This document shows, in pieces, positions 15,188 to 22,605 of a stretch of 23,291 bases of DNA. The stretch's first letter is position 1. Every line of letters begins with the position of its first letter. A program made the translations under genes and the position numbers. The stretch comes from SG8-4 sp964598225 (lineage in GTDB: Bacteria; Planctomycetota; Phycisphaerae; Sedimentisphaerales; Anaerobacaceae). Where the stretch lies: positions 1-23,291 of the forward strand of contig CAZRBG010000074.1 in the NCBI GenBank assembly GCA_964598225.1, given 5' to 3'. The notes below the pieces were generated by a model that ran no database searches, was not told where the DNA came from, and saw only the letters and a list, made by a program, of their open reading frames with translations.

Positions 15188-16468
15188 TCAAGCCTTAACA
15201 TTCAGCAGATGGACCAGCCACAGGGATACTGCCGGGACAAAGGCAATCAGCAAAATACCGGCCAGGAGAACCAGGTAAAATGGCCAGATATTTTTCAAAA
15301 TGTCCTTAACATCTACATTGCCAGCACCCGCGACCACAAATAAAAGGATACCAACCGGCGGCGTCAGGAGACCCACCATAATGGCCAGCTGGAAAACAAC
15401 ACCAAAGTGTATTATGTTGATGTCGAACTGATTCAAAATGGGCAACAGTAAGGGGGTCAGAATAATCACGATACTCCCTCCTTCCATGACCATGCCCAGC
15501 ATCAAAACAAACACAATAACAAGAAGCATAAAAACACAACGGTTCTGGGTGATAGAGGTAACGGTATTCACAAAAACACTTGGTTCAACCTCACGCGCAA
15601 TGATCCATCCGAATAGTGACGCCGATGCAATAATAAACATAATCTGCGCAGTCTGCTTTGCACTCTCCGAAAAAATACGAGGCAATTCAGACAGCCTGAT
15701 CGATTTATGGACAAGCAAACTGATCACCAGGCCGTAAACGACAGCCACAACACTCGCCTCAGTGGCCGTTACAATGCCGGACATGATCCCACCTATGATA
15801 ATAACCGGCATCAACAACCCCCAGATCGCCCCTTTGAAACTGTTCACCATTTCTGCGCGGTTATGCTTTTCACCGGCGGGAAAACCGCGCTTGTGAGACA
15901 CCACAAAGCAAATACCGATCATGAAAATACCGAGAAACAATCCGGGAACAATACCTGCCACAAAGAGTTTGCCCACCGAGGCATGCGAGACGGAGGCATA
16001 GATAATGAAGCCGACGCTAGGGGGAATCACCGGGCCAATCGTAGCGGCCGCTGCATTCACCGCCCCGGCAAAGCCCTTTGAATATCCTTTTTCCTTCATG
16101 GCGGGAATCATGACAGACCCTACCGCCGCACCACTGGCAATGGCCGCGCCGGAAATAGTCGCCATAATCATGTTGCTGATGACAACGACAAAGGACAGCC
16201 CTCCTCTGACACCTCCAAGCAGTGCCATGGAAAATCGCACCAGCCTGTCAGTAATACCACTGGCATTCATTATCTGACCTGCCAGCAGAAAAAAGGGCAA
16301 GGCTACCATCACGATCGAATCAGAACCTGAACTGATCTGCTGGGCGACAGTCATCACCGAGACATCAGTACAAAACACCAGGTAGATCATGGAACTGATA
16401 CCGAGGGCATACGCAATCCTGACTCCCATGACCAGCAACAGAAACATGCACGCGAAGAGTACGGCCAT
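15188..16468 (-). CDS. dctM: TRAP transporter large permease
   Basis: A 426-aa membrane protein with about 11-13 hydrophobic segments. The true start is the ATG at 16468 (MAVLFACMFLLLVMG), preceded by GAGGGAG and overlapping the dctQ stop by one base (TAATG); the longer open frame upstream is dctQ read in another frame. Conserved family segments are AGAIASGAAVGSVMIPAM-like (SGAAIASGAAVG), NAAAATIGPVIPPSVGFIIY and GLLTPPVGILLFVVA. It is the ion-coupled (usually sodium) transport subunit in the inner membrane, working with DctQ and DctP. Confidence 0.95.
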   Translation of the reverse strand: MAVLFACMFLLLVMGVRIAYALGISSMIYLVFCTDVSVMTVAQQISSGSDSIVMVALPFFLLAGQIMNASGITDRLVRFSMALLGGVRGGLSFVVVISNMIMATISGAAIASGAAVGSVMIPAMKEKGYSKGFAGAVNAAAATIGPVIPPSVGFIIYASVSHASVGKLFVAGIVPGLFLGIFMIGICFVVSHKRGFPAGEKHNRAEMVNSFKGAIWGLLMPVIIIGGIMSGIVTATEASVVAVVYGLVISLLVHKSIRLSELPRIFSESAKQTAQIMFIIASASLFGWIIAREVEPSVFVNTVTSITQNRCVFMLLVIVFVLMLGMVMEGGSIVIILTPLLLPILNQFDINIIHFGVVFQLAIMVGLLTPPVGILLFVVAGAGNVDVKDILKNIWPFYLVLLAGILLIAFVPAVSLWLVHLLNVKA

Positions 16469-16947
16469 TACTGCTCCCTCTTGAATTGGGAAGTCAGTCG
16501 CCTGATACCGTAGAAAAGCATCAACACGCTGCCAACAGGCAATGCACCGTAGAACACCGTATTCAACGGCCAGCCCAGTGCAGGTGTTTCGGTCCCGCGG
16601 ATCCGAACGACCCAGGCAAAGCCGGTGACCGCCACAACACCGGAAAAAACAGATATCAACACAAGATTGAATCGTTGCACGGCCTGTTGAATCTGCACCG
16701 GCAGCAGGGACAAGAAATAATCCACGCCAATATGGGCCTTGTCCCTCAAACAAAGGGCTGCCCCTAGAAACGTCATCCAGACAAATAGATACTTGGCTAA
16801 TTCCTCGCTCCAGGAGAGTGAATTATTCAGCACATAGCGAAAAAACACCTGAATGAACATGATCACAACGAGACTGCCCAACAAAAATGCAAGTAGAATA
16901 TCCCAGAAATTTAGTCTCTCACTTTTTGGGGATGTTTTCTTGCCCAT
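16468..16947 (-). CDS. dctQ: TRAP transporter small permease
   Basis: A 159-aa protein with four predicted transmembrane helices. The start chosen is the ATG at 16947 (MGKKTSPKSERLNFWDILLA), with AAGGA ten bases upstream; the further upstream frame overlaps URO-D3 and has no family similarity. Typical DctQ features are FRYVLNNSLSWSEELAKYLFVWMTFLGAA (in order near 35-65) and RDKAHIGVDYF. It forms the membrane complex with DctM. It starts 25 bases after the URO-D3 stop. Confidence 0.93.
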   Translation of the reverse strand: MGKKTSPKSERLNFWDILLAFLLGSLVVIMFIQVFFRYVLNNSLSWSEELAKYLFVWMTFLGAALCLRDKAHIGVDYFLSLLPVQIQQAVQRFNLVLISVFSGVVAVTGFAWVVRIRGTETPALGWPLNTVFYGALPVGSVLMLFYGIRRLTSQFKREQ

Positions 16948-16972
16948 AACGACAATATCCTTAATCACATGA

Positions 16973-18040
16973 TTATCGTCTATTCCACAGCCGTTCGCTT
17001 TTGCTCCAAACGTGTTCCGCCTCTTGGACGTTCTTGACAACCTTCTGCACAGCAAGACCGCGACCGGGCAGATTTAGAAACATCCATTCGAGATCTTCAT
17101 CACAAATATCACCCCAGATCAACATCGGCTTGTGAGCCAATATCTCTTTGTGTACATCAAAGAGTTGCTCTGCGCTCGGTCCTCCGGCGTCAATGTGCAA
17201 TTCCAGAACAGTCATTGAAGCGTCTAGAAGCTGTTTATACGGATAAAAACCGGTCGGATGCATATGCATAAAACATCCACCAAAGGATTGGGCTATCTTT
17301 CTATCACAGGGCTCGATGAATTCCCGATAGAGGCCAGGGTTTAAGAGGGAGGCGGCATCCTCCTGGTGCCAGAGGGATCCGGGTGGCGCCCACATGTTGT
17401 AATAGAATGAACCAACACCACCATGAAACAACGGTATCTGCTCGAGCTGGAACTTGCCAAATTCTACCCAGAAATCGGTAAGTCTTTCACACAACTGTTT
17501 AATCTGATCAGGCTCTTCCATCAGTTTATAGATAAATAACTCATTTCCAAAGACAGCAGCCAGTAAATCAGCAATGCCCCTCATACGCGTGCCAGCCAGA
17601 GGATACCCGCCGTTTGAATCCTGCGCAAATGTATGCAGAAATTGCACCACTTTTTGAGCCCACTCATTACCAGGATCAAACTCAAAAACAGTGATAGCGT
17701 TCGGTGCCTTTGCATGGATTGAACCGGTTTGGTGATCGGCAAAGACATCACAGCCAAGCATGACTTCAAGCCAGGGAATGCCCCAGAAAGCACTCGCCGC
17801 CCAGATAAAATCTCCACCAGCTTCCTCATGCAAGCTAAACAGTCTCTCGTTGTCGGCGAGATAATCTTCACATATAAAATCATCCGGCTGCAAGGGCCTG
17901 TCCTCAGGTAATGAGGCTGAAGCTGGATATCTGCGCAGAGGATACTCCGAATCAAGGAAGAAACCAAGCAATGGTCGTTCGTTAATTCTATTGTAATACT
18001 TTTTAAAATTAACAATGCGTTGTTCAATGGTAAATTGCAT
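16973..18040 (-). CDS. URO-D-fold protein with H-x-H motif (URO-D3)
   Basis: A 355-aa protein, a distant member of the uroporphyrinogen decarboxylase / methyltransferase superfamily. The start chosen is the ATG at 18040, ten bases after the BNR2 stop; a TTG at 18076 overlaps BNR2 and looks less likely. The N-terminus NFKKYYNRINERPLLGFFLD is shared with the broken fragment at 4810-4908. Later features are TRMRGIADLLAAVFGNELF (151-169), GSFYYNMWAPPGSLWHQEDAA (210-230), GGCFMHMHPTGFYP (254-267) and MLIWGDICDEDLEWM (306-320). His259 and His261 occupy the place of the H-x-C metal motif, with Cys256 just before it. This member belongs to a different branch from URO-D1 and URO-D2. Its reaction is unknown. 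Confidence 0.78.
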   Translation of the reverse strand: MQFTIEQRIVNFKKYYNRINERPLLGFFLDSEYPLRRYPASASLPEDRPLQPDDFICEDYLADNERLFSLHEEAGGDFIWAASAFWGIPWLEVMLGCDVFADHQTGSIHAKAPNAITVFEFDPGNEWAQKVVQFLHTFAQDSNGGYPLAGTRMRGIADLLAAVFGNELFIYKLMEEPDQIKQLCERLTDFWVEFGKFQLEQIPLFHGGVGSFYYNMWAPPGSLWHQEDAASLLNPGLYREFIEPCDRKIAQSFGGCFMHMHPTGFYPYKQLLDASMTVLELHIDAGGPSAEQLFDVHKEILAHKPMLIWGDICDEDLEWMFLNLPGRGLAVQKVVKNVQEAEHVWSKSERLWNRR

Positions 18041-18050
18041 AAGCGTTGGT

Positions 18051-19847
18051 TTAATATCCTGCCCGATAATTTCCAATTGCCTCAGAGGTACGGAGAGACC
18101 GCTGGTAGACCCTCAGATGCTTCAACTCGCCCGCGACAATCTGCCCTGAGAATCTACCTCTCGTCGTATCGATCTCCGACATGAGCTTCAGAATCGGACC
18201 ACCTGACACATCCGCCAGTCCCGGGGCAAATCGCCCCCATCCGTACTGACGCACATGCGTGGCACCATCACAGAGTCTCCCGTCTACCAGGGCTGTGATA
18301 ACGTGGGGACCGGCATCCACAATGAAGACAATATGATGCAGCGTGTCGGGCTGGATAAGTCCTCGGTCAATATCCCACTTCCCCTTTTGAGTCCCATCCG
18401 AGAATTCCACAGTCATTGACTTCTCCGGTGTGATGCTGACGACAATTCCCTTCTGGTCCTGGCGACTGTCAAGGATAACCTCGGGCGCCAGAAGGTTGCC
18501 GCTCTTGTACCACATCTCAATGGTAAAACCTAAGCGATCGGTTAGGGCGGGCAACCGGGGCATGACAACACCGGTTTCCCGGCCTGCATGGATCGCCGGT
18601 TCGGCCAGATCCAGTGCCAGCCCCTCCTGGGTTACAGTATCATTGGTAAACTGATCCCATAGGCCATTGAGTAGATCAGGATTGATTTGGTGGACGCGGG
18701 CGTTCTCTTTTTCCGTTTCCGTAACGTAAAACCGACCCTCATCTTCAATGAGACATGGATAACTCACACGCTTGTTAACAGTATCGTGATACAGGAGGAT
18801 TTCCGGCTGGGACCAATGGATTACTCCCTTTACTTCTATGCCACCGCTCAGCCAAACCGGATTGCGGCCCATGAAGTCTTTACCGCCGTGATTATGATAC
18901 CAGAACAGAAATTTACCGTTGCTGCAACGCCATATCTTGGGACAGGCGCGAGGATTTCGCATAACGTGGCCACTAGGTGTACAGCGCATGGCCTGAGGTG
19001 TACTCCAGGTATGGCCGCAGTCCCGGCTATAAGACAGGGCTGGGAATCCCAAAGTGGTACGATAGACACAGACCAGATCACCGTTTGACAAGGCAGCAAT
19101 ATTGTGCTCTTCCTGAACCGATCCAAACTCAGGATGGCGAATCCCGTGCATACCATCCGGCAGCATCTCCCAATGCAGCAGACCCACATCCGATTCGGTC
19201 AGGATGTTATCCGACTTAAACAACCAACCCTCGCTATCCTTCAAGAAATACTCCCCTATTTTTGTAAAGGAGAAATGGACGGTGTCGTCCACAACAATTG
19301 GTTTGCATATACCCCAGAACATCTGCACGACCTGGCCGTCGACCTCCAATGTATCGCAGGCCGTGATGCGTGCGGGCAATCGATATCGTTCCCGCGACCA
19401 TGTACGCCCGTTATCATCCGAATAGCGATAACAGTACCAGCCGTGAGTGTCATCCCTCCCCAGGTGAACCGCATCGCCATTAAAGGTATAGAAGGCGTAG
19501 ATGCGACCGAATTCCGTCAACAAGGGGACGGCCCAGGACGCGGATCGTTTGCCGGGAGGCTCAATGGCAATAAGCGAACTCCATGATAGCCCCTTATCGG
19601 CACTAATTGTGGCATACACGCTCTGGCCTTCCGCCCCTTCATGCGCTACTCCCGTGGTCAACACACATACCCAATGCCCATTGGGGGCAACAACAATATA
19701 AGGCTGGTCCGCATACCCTTGAGAGGGAATCAGGGAGCCTGTCTCAACATTTCGGATATCCAATTGTTCTGCAGCACAACACTGGATCGGTGAAAATACG
19801 ACTATACTCAACGTCAGCAGGCTGAAGCGATGTGATTCCTTTGTCAT
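18051..19847 (-). CDS. Sialidase-fold (BNR) protein with C-terminal LamG-like domain (BNR2)
   Basis: A 598-aa protein, first gene of the operon. The start is supported by AGGAG nine bases before the ATG. It has a signal peptide (about 1-26, ending CCAAEQ; no clear lipobox), a propeller region with Asp boxes SADKGLSW (82-89), SDDNGRTW (143-150) and SRDCGHTW (274-281), VSYPCLIE (Tyr363) and YVTETEK (GH33-like late region), and a LamG-like module (about 410-590) ending LRTSEAIGNY. As in BNR1, the FRIP position reads ADQP (46-49), so the triad arginine is absent. It is a close paralogue of BNR1 at the other end of the operon but has lower GC. It is probably secreted and acts on, or binds, an acidic glycan; sialidase activity itself is not assured. 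Confidence 0.87.
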   Translation of the reverse strand: MTKESHRFSLLTLSIVVFSPIQCCAAEQLDIRNVETGSLIPSQGYADQPYIVVAPNGHWVCVLTTGVAHEGAEGQSVYATISADKGLSWSSLIAIEPPGKRSASWAVPLLTEFGRIYAFYTFNGDAVHLGRDDTHGWYCYRYSDDNGRTWSRERYRLPARITACDTLEVDGQVVQMFWGICKPIVVDDTVHFSFTKIGEYFLKDSEGWLFKSDNILTESDVGLLHWEMLPDGMHGIRHPEFGSVQEEHNIAALSNGDLVCVYRTTLGFPALSYSRDCGHTWSTPQAMRCTPSGHVMRNPRACPKIWRCSNGKFLFWYHNHGGKDFMGRNPVWLSGGIEVKGVIHWSQPEILLYHDTVNKRVSYPCLIEDEGRFYVTETEKENARVHQINPDLLNGLWDQFTNDTVTQEGLALDLAEPAIHAGRETGVVMPRLPALTDRLGFTIEMWYKSGNLLAPEVILDSRQDQKGIVVSITPEKSMTVEFSDGTQKGKWDIDRGLIQPDTLHHIVFIVDAGPHVITALVDGRLCDGATHVRQYGWGRFAPGLADVSGGPILKLMSEIDTTRGRFSGQIVAGELKHLRVYQRSLRTSEAIGNYRAGY

Positions 19848-20033
19848 TCTCGGCTACTCCTAAGTCAGATCTGGCATGATAAGTTTTATTGTGTACCTAT
19901 TCACAAAAAGGGCAAGAATCCAAGACTGTGAAACATACATGCATTTTTCGTTCTATTGTACGAGTCACACCCAAGACATCGAAAATACCCCAACCAAATA
20001 CCTTAGATTAGTTTCGAGGTTAGAACACTATTA

Positions 20034-20102
20034 ATAATAACACGATTTCAAAATAAAATCGCCCTGGAATACGCCATAAACACTCCGGGATTGTGGCTTT
20101 TT
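20034..20102 (-). promoter_or_regulatory. Operon promoter with copy 3 of the shared 40-bp activator site
   Basis: The site at 20063-20102 reads (plus strand) CCTGG...GCCATAA...TCCGGG-ATTGTGGC-TTTTT. On the minus strand a -10-like TATTAT lies at 20034-20039, 24 bases from the near edge, the same as at the LamG and prepilin genes. The -35 position (20057-20062) is poor. Predicted transcription start near 20027 gives the operon a leader of about 180 bases. A dyad CGATTT-N7-AAATCG (20043-20061) lies between the site and the -10. The region around is AT-rich, so the -10 call alone is weak; the conserved spacing is what supports it. Confidence 0.7.
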
Positions 20103-20114
20103 TCTTGTTGAATT

Positions 20115-20143
20115 TTGACAAGCATGAAAACAACTGCTTAAAT
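20115..20143 (+). promoter_or_regulatory. Promoter of the AraC-family regulator gene
   Basis: A perfect -35 box TTGACA (20115-20120), a 17-base spacer and TTAAAT (20138-20143). It starts 12 bases after the end of the 40-bp site at 20063-20102, so the site is shared by divergent promoters and autoregulation is plausible. The predicted leader is about 30 bases. Confidence 0.55.
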
Positions 20144-20180
20144 GCATAGGATCTCATTCTGAAAATGTCTGGAGATGCAA

Positions 20181-21080
20181 ATGAGCAGGCGACGTGGACA
20201 ACGCCCTGACAATGCGATCATGCTGGAACGGTCCGTACAGACCTATTGGTCGGGGTATACCACGCCGGGCGGGGGCATCCGGCACCTGCACATCCATCCT
20301 CACGTTGAACTCAACATAGTGGAACACGGCCGTATGAAGCGTTTGCTGGGTGAACATACCCTCGAAATACCTCCTTGTCGCCTGACAGCCTTCTGGGGGG
20401 CCATCCCTCATCAGATTCTCGATCTTGGCAAAAGAGCACGTTTAATCACTGCGGGAATTCCTCTGGAAACATTTCTTGCGTGGCGCATACCCGCAGAATT
20501 CGAGCAACGCTTACTATTCGGTGATGTCGTCATATCTAAATACAATGCTGAAAAAACGGGAGATCTCGGCATGATGAAACAATGGCGAACCTTTGCCGGT
20601 AGTGAGACACCCAGCGAGATCAAACCACGATACGAGACTGTGTTCAAGCTGGAATTTCACGCTGCCTTATTGCGACTTGCCCTGCAGTTTCTTAATGATC
20701 CAGAGCGCCTCCAGAGAAACGAAACACGAAGAAAACCCAAGAAGTTCCTGCACATGTTGGAATATATGTGCAAGCACTATCAGGGGCCAATTCAACTACA
20801 GGATGTTGCCGCGGCTGTACATCTCAGTCCCCGATACGCAGGCCGTCTATTTAAACGGTACTGCGGCAGGAGCGTATTTCAGTACGTCAATGATCTTCGA
20901 GTGACTCATGCCCAAAGACTCCTGATCCAGACCTGCGACACGGTCTTGGACATTGCACTCACCACAGGATTTGGATCACTCAGCCGTTTTTACGAAGCCT
21001 TTGGTGAGGCGGTAGGCTGCTCACCCTCCGATTTTCGCAAACAGCACCTACCCGATTCTCCCAAGCCCAAAGACACGTGA
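20181..21080 (+). CDS. AraC-family transcriptional regulator with cupin sensor domain
   Basis: A 299-aa protein. The ATG at 20181 is chosen because GGAG (20171-20174) lies six bases before it; the in-frame ATG at 20175 touches the ribosome binding site. The N-terminal half is a cupin-like sensor with HLHIHPHVELN (35-45) and GAIPHQI (73-79). The C-terminal AraC domain (about 190-285) has two helix-turn-helix units: LQDVAAAVHLSPRYAGRLFKRY (206-227) and VLDIALTTGFGSLSRFYEAF (255-274), followed by GCSPSDFRK. It probably binds a sugar or sugar acid and activates transcription. It is divergent from the 12-gene operon, with the 40-bp site between them, and is the best candidate for the protein recognising all three copies. 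Confidence 0.93.
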   Translation: MSRRRGQRPDNAIMLERSVQTYWSGYTTPGGGIRHLHIHPHVELNIVEHGRMKRLLGEHTLEIPPCRLTAFWGAIPHQILDLGKRARLITAGIPLETFLAWRIPAEFEQRLLFGDVVISKYNAEKTGDLGMMKQWRTFAGSETPSEIKPRYETVFKLEFHAALLRLALQFLNDPERLQRNETRRKPKKFLHMLEYMCKHYQGPIQLQDVAAAVHLSPRYAGRLFKRYCGRSVFQYVNDLRVTHAQRLLIQTCDTVLDIALTTGFGSLSRFYEAFGEAVGCSPSDFRKQHLPDSPKPKDT

Positions 21081-21123
21081 GTCAATATTATGATTATGAT
21101 TGTAACGTTTGCACTGTCTTCCC

Positions 21124-21146
21124 GCTTGAATTATGCAAGCATTTTT
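21124..21146 (+). terminator. Weak terminator-like hairpin after the AraC gene
   Basis: GCTTG and CAAGC (21124-21128, 21136-21140) form a 5-bp stem with a 7-base loop, followed by A and five T (21142-21146). It lies 44 bases after the AraC stop. The stem is short, so confidence is limited. Confidence 0.4.
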
Positions 21147-21246
21147 GAGCAGATACCTGACATCCCTCGCTATTAATCCCTTATCACTGAAGGGAAAAGC
21201 TACAATTCGTGACATGGATTTGACCACTTTTTTGCCGGGGATATCC

Positions 21247-21256
21247 GGGGACATCT
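21247..21256 (+). repeat. Left inverted end of the RAYT element
   Basis: GGGGACATCT, exact reverse complement of 21940-21949. Imperfect direct copy CCGGGGATATC starts at 21235. Confidence 0.5.
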
Positions 21257-21304
21257 CACTTATTTTTTGTTGCAATTACGTCTTAGACAGGTTAGAGTTG
21301 CGGC

Positions 21305-21847
21305 ATGGCAAGGTTAGCACGAGTTGTGGTTCCTGGTGTGCCGCACCATGTTACTCAGCGTGGGAATCGGCGACAGGAGATGTTTTTTAATGAGGATGAC
21401 CACAAGGCTTATCTGGGATTGATGCCCGAATGGTGCGGTCGCTGCGGCGTAGCCGTATGGGCGTATTGCCTGATGCCCAACGACGTGCACCTGACCGTGG
21501 TGCCGGAGTCGGAGGACGGCTTGCCGCGTGGGATCGGCGAGGCCCACCGGCGCTACAGCAGGCGAATAAATTTCCGCCAGTGCTGGCGCGGGCATCTGTG
21601 GCAGGGGCGGTTTGCATCGTTTCCGATGGACCGACGGCACCTGATGCTGGCGGTGCGGTATGTGGAATTGAACCCGGTGCGGGCGAAGCTGTGCCGGGCG
21701 CCGTGGCGTTGGCGATGGTCCAGTGCCGCGGCACACGTGGCCGGTCGCAATGACGGCCTGGTTGACGTCGGGCCGATGTTGAAACGCGTGAACAATTGGC
21801 GAGAGTACCTGGCGGCGGGCTTGGAGCCTGAGCAGGCCCGAACGTAA
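21305..21847 (+). CDS. REP-associated tyrosine (Y1/HUH) transposase, probably defective
   Basis: A 180-aa protein of the IS200-like RAYT family. It has HHVTQRGNRRQEMFF (14-28), WAYCLMPNDVHLTVVPE (52-68), RRYSRRINF (82-90, Tyr84 as the expected nucleophile), WRGHLWQGRFASFPMD (94-109) and RYVELNPVRAKL (118-129), all standard for the family. Two oddities: the HUH motif, normally PNHVH, reads PNDVH (Asp60), explained by a single C-to-G change in a CAC codon; and the protein stops at EPEQART, before the usual RRHERTGRPLG-like tail, suggesting C-terminal truncation or frameshift. Such proteins process single-stranded DNA with REP-type ends. This copy is likely inactive or needs a partner. Confidence 0.85.
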   Translation: MARLARVVVPGVPHHVTQRGNRRQEMFFNEDDHKAYLGLMPEWCGRCGVAVWAYCLMPNDVHLTVVPESEDGLPRGIGEAHRRYSRRINFRQCWRGHLWQGRFASFPMDRRHLMLAVRYVELNPVRAKLCRAPWRWRWSSAAAHVAGRNDGLVDVGPMLKRVNNWREYLAAGLEPEQART

Positions 21848-21939
21848 TCGAGTGGCGCCCCGAGATCGGATGACGCCGAATAGATGTTTGGAATTCCCGT
21901 GAAAAAATCCCGCAAACGTCTTGACAAAAGCTTGCTCAT

Positions 21940-21949
21940 AGATGTCCCC
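21940..21949 (-). repeat. Right inverted end of the RAYT element
   Basis: AGATGTCCCC, exact reverse complement of 21247-21256. It abuts the broken esterase gene. Confidence 0.5.
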
Positions 21950-22098
21950 TGATTCCAAACCGTGATTGGCTTGTCACGCTGGATGACCATGTTAGATCCA
22001 AATACATTGTGAACTCGCAGCGATCCGTTCTCGGCGGACATGATCGTTGCCGGCATAACCGTTACCAGCACAACCGCAGTTGCCGCGACAAGCAGCAT
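21950..22098 (-). pseudogene. 5' remnant of a sialate O-acetylesterase-like gene
   Basis: About 50 codons from the ATG at 22098: a signal peptide (MLLVAATAVVLVTVMPATIM) followed by VHNVFGSNMVIQRDKPITVW, the characteristic N-terminus of secreted sialate O-acetylesterase / SGNH-type carbohydrate esterases (typically NVFGSNMVLQRDKPVPVW). The sequence leaves the family at the RAYT right end (21949) and then reads antisense through the transposase. The intact protein would remove acetyl groups from glycans outside the cell. An upstream in-frame TAG supports this start. It may once have belonged to the same glycan-use locus. Confidence 0.75.
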
Positions 22099-22517
22099 CC
22101 TGCCACGCTACTTTGGCATACCGCAACTTTCTTTCTTAACCATACCTGTGCTTTCTTTAACATGTGGTATCAACAACCACTTTCACCGGCTTTGGCGCAC
22201 GAATCTGACGTAGATTCCGTTGCGTTCTGTGACAACACTCTTAACAATCCGGATAGGGTACTGGCCTATCGCTTATCAGCATCCTATTAAAAATTGTACA
22301 GTCCATCAAGGCTTCTCGTTCCCAAGCTTCAACATGCTTGGATCTCAGTCGTCCGTCAATAATCCTGTCGAAACGATAGATGAAATTCTTCAGCATGACG
22401 CCGCCATAAACACTAACTTTATCCATGATAGTAGCCGATAACCATCATTTTTTGGCTGGGGAAAAACATTTCCAAGGACACCAGAGTATTCAATGAGGAT
22501 TCCAAATCTGAATAAGT
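22099..22517. other. Intergenic stretch without a supported gene
   Basis: 419 bases between the esterase remnant and the YkgJ promoter. The only open frame of note is a 61-codon minus-strand frame (22241-22426) with no clear ribosome binding site and no family I can name; it could be a decayed fragment. The rest shows no hairpin or repeat of note apart from two CTTTCTTT tracts near 22130-22155. Confidence 0.5.
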
Positions 22518-22546
22518 TTGACATATAGGAGCTTTCTTCCTATTGT
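22518..22546 (+). promoter_or_regulatory. Promoter of the YkgJ-type gene
   Basis: A perfect TTGACA (22518-22523), 17-base spacer, and TATTGT (22541-22546). It places the transcript start near 22553 and so excludes the upstream TTG start at 22543. Within the spacer, ATAGGA...TCCTAT forms a small dyad. Confidence 0.55.
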
Positions 22547-22605
22547 ATAGATGTGGCAAAGTCTTGCTTTTGGTATCCGACATAATCTCGTTAATCGCGG
22601 TGTTT

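Larger units (their letters stand above)
21247..21949 (+). mobile_element. RAYT/Y1 transposase element bounded by inverted GGGGACATCT
   Basis: GGGGACATCT at 21247-21256 is repeated inverted as AGATGTCCCC at 21940-21949, with the Y1 transposase gene between them. The right end falls directly at the point where the sialate O-acetylesterase-like sequence breaks off, which supports it as an element boundary. No target duplication was found, as expected for single-strand HUH transposition. Just left of the left end, CCGGGGAtATC and CCGGGGAcATC stand almost in tandem. Confidence 0.55.

Noticed and set aside
16469..16753. N-terminal extension of DctM up to 16753
   Set aside because: The extra 95 residues are dctQ read in another frame. 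The start at 16468 has GAGGGAG and the usual DctM N-terminus.
19606..19613. ATTGTGGC inside BNR2 as another operator
   Set aside because: Only the 8-base block matches; no TCCGG before it and no T-run after it, and it is within coding sequence.
20088..20125. Sigma-54-type promoter read from the TGGC ... TTG pattern next to copy 3
   Set aside because: The spacing does not fit GG-N10-GC and the pattern is not kept at the other two copies.
21177..21195. TCCCTT-N7-AAGGGA hairpin as terminator
   Set aside because: No T-run follows it; the hairpin at 21124-21146 is the better candidate.
22241..22426. 61-codon minus-strand frame
   Set aside because: No ribosome binding site, no recognised family. 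It may be a decayed fragment but cannot be supported as a gene.
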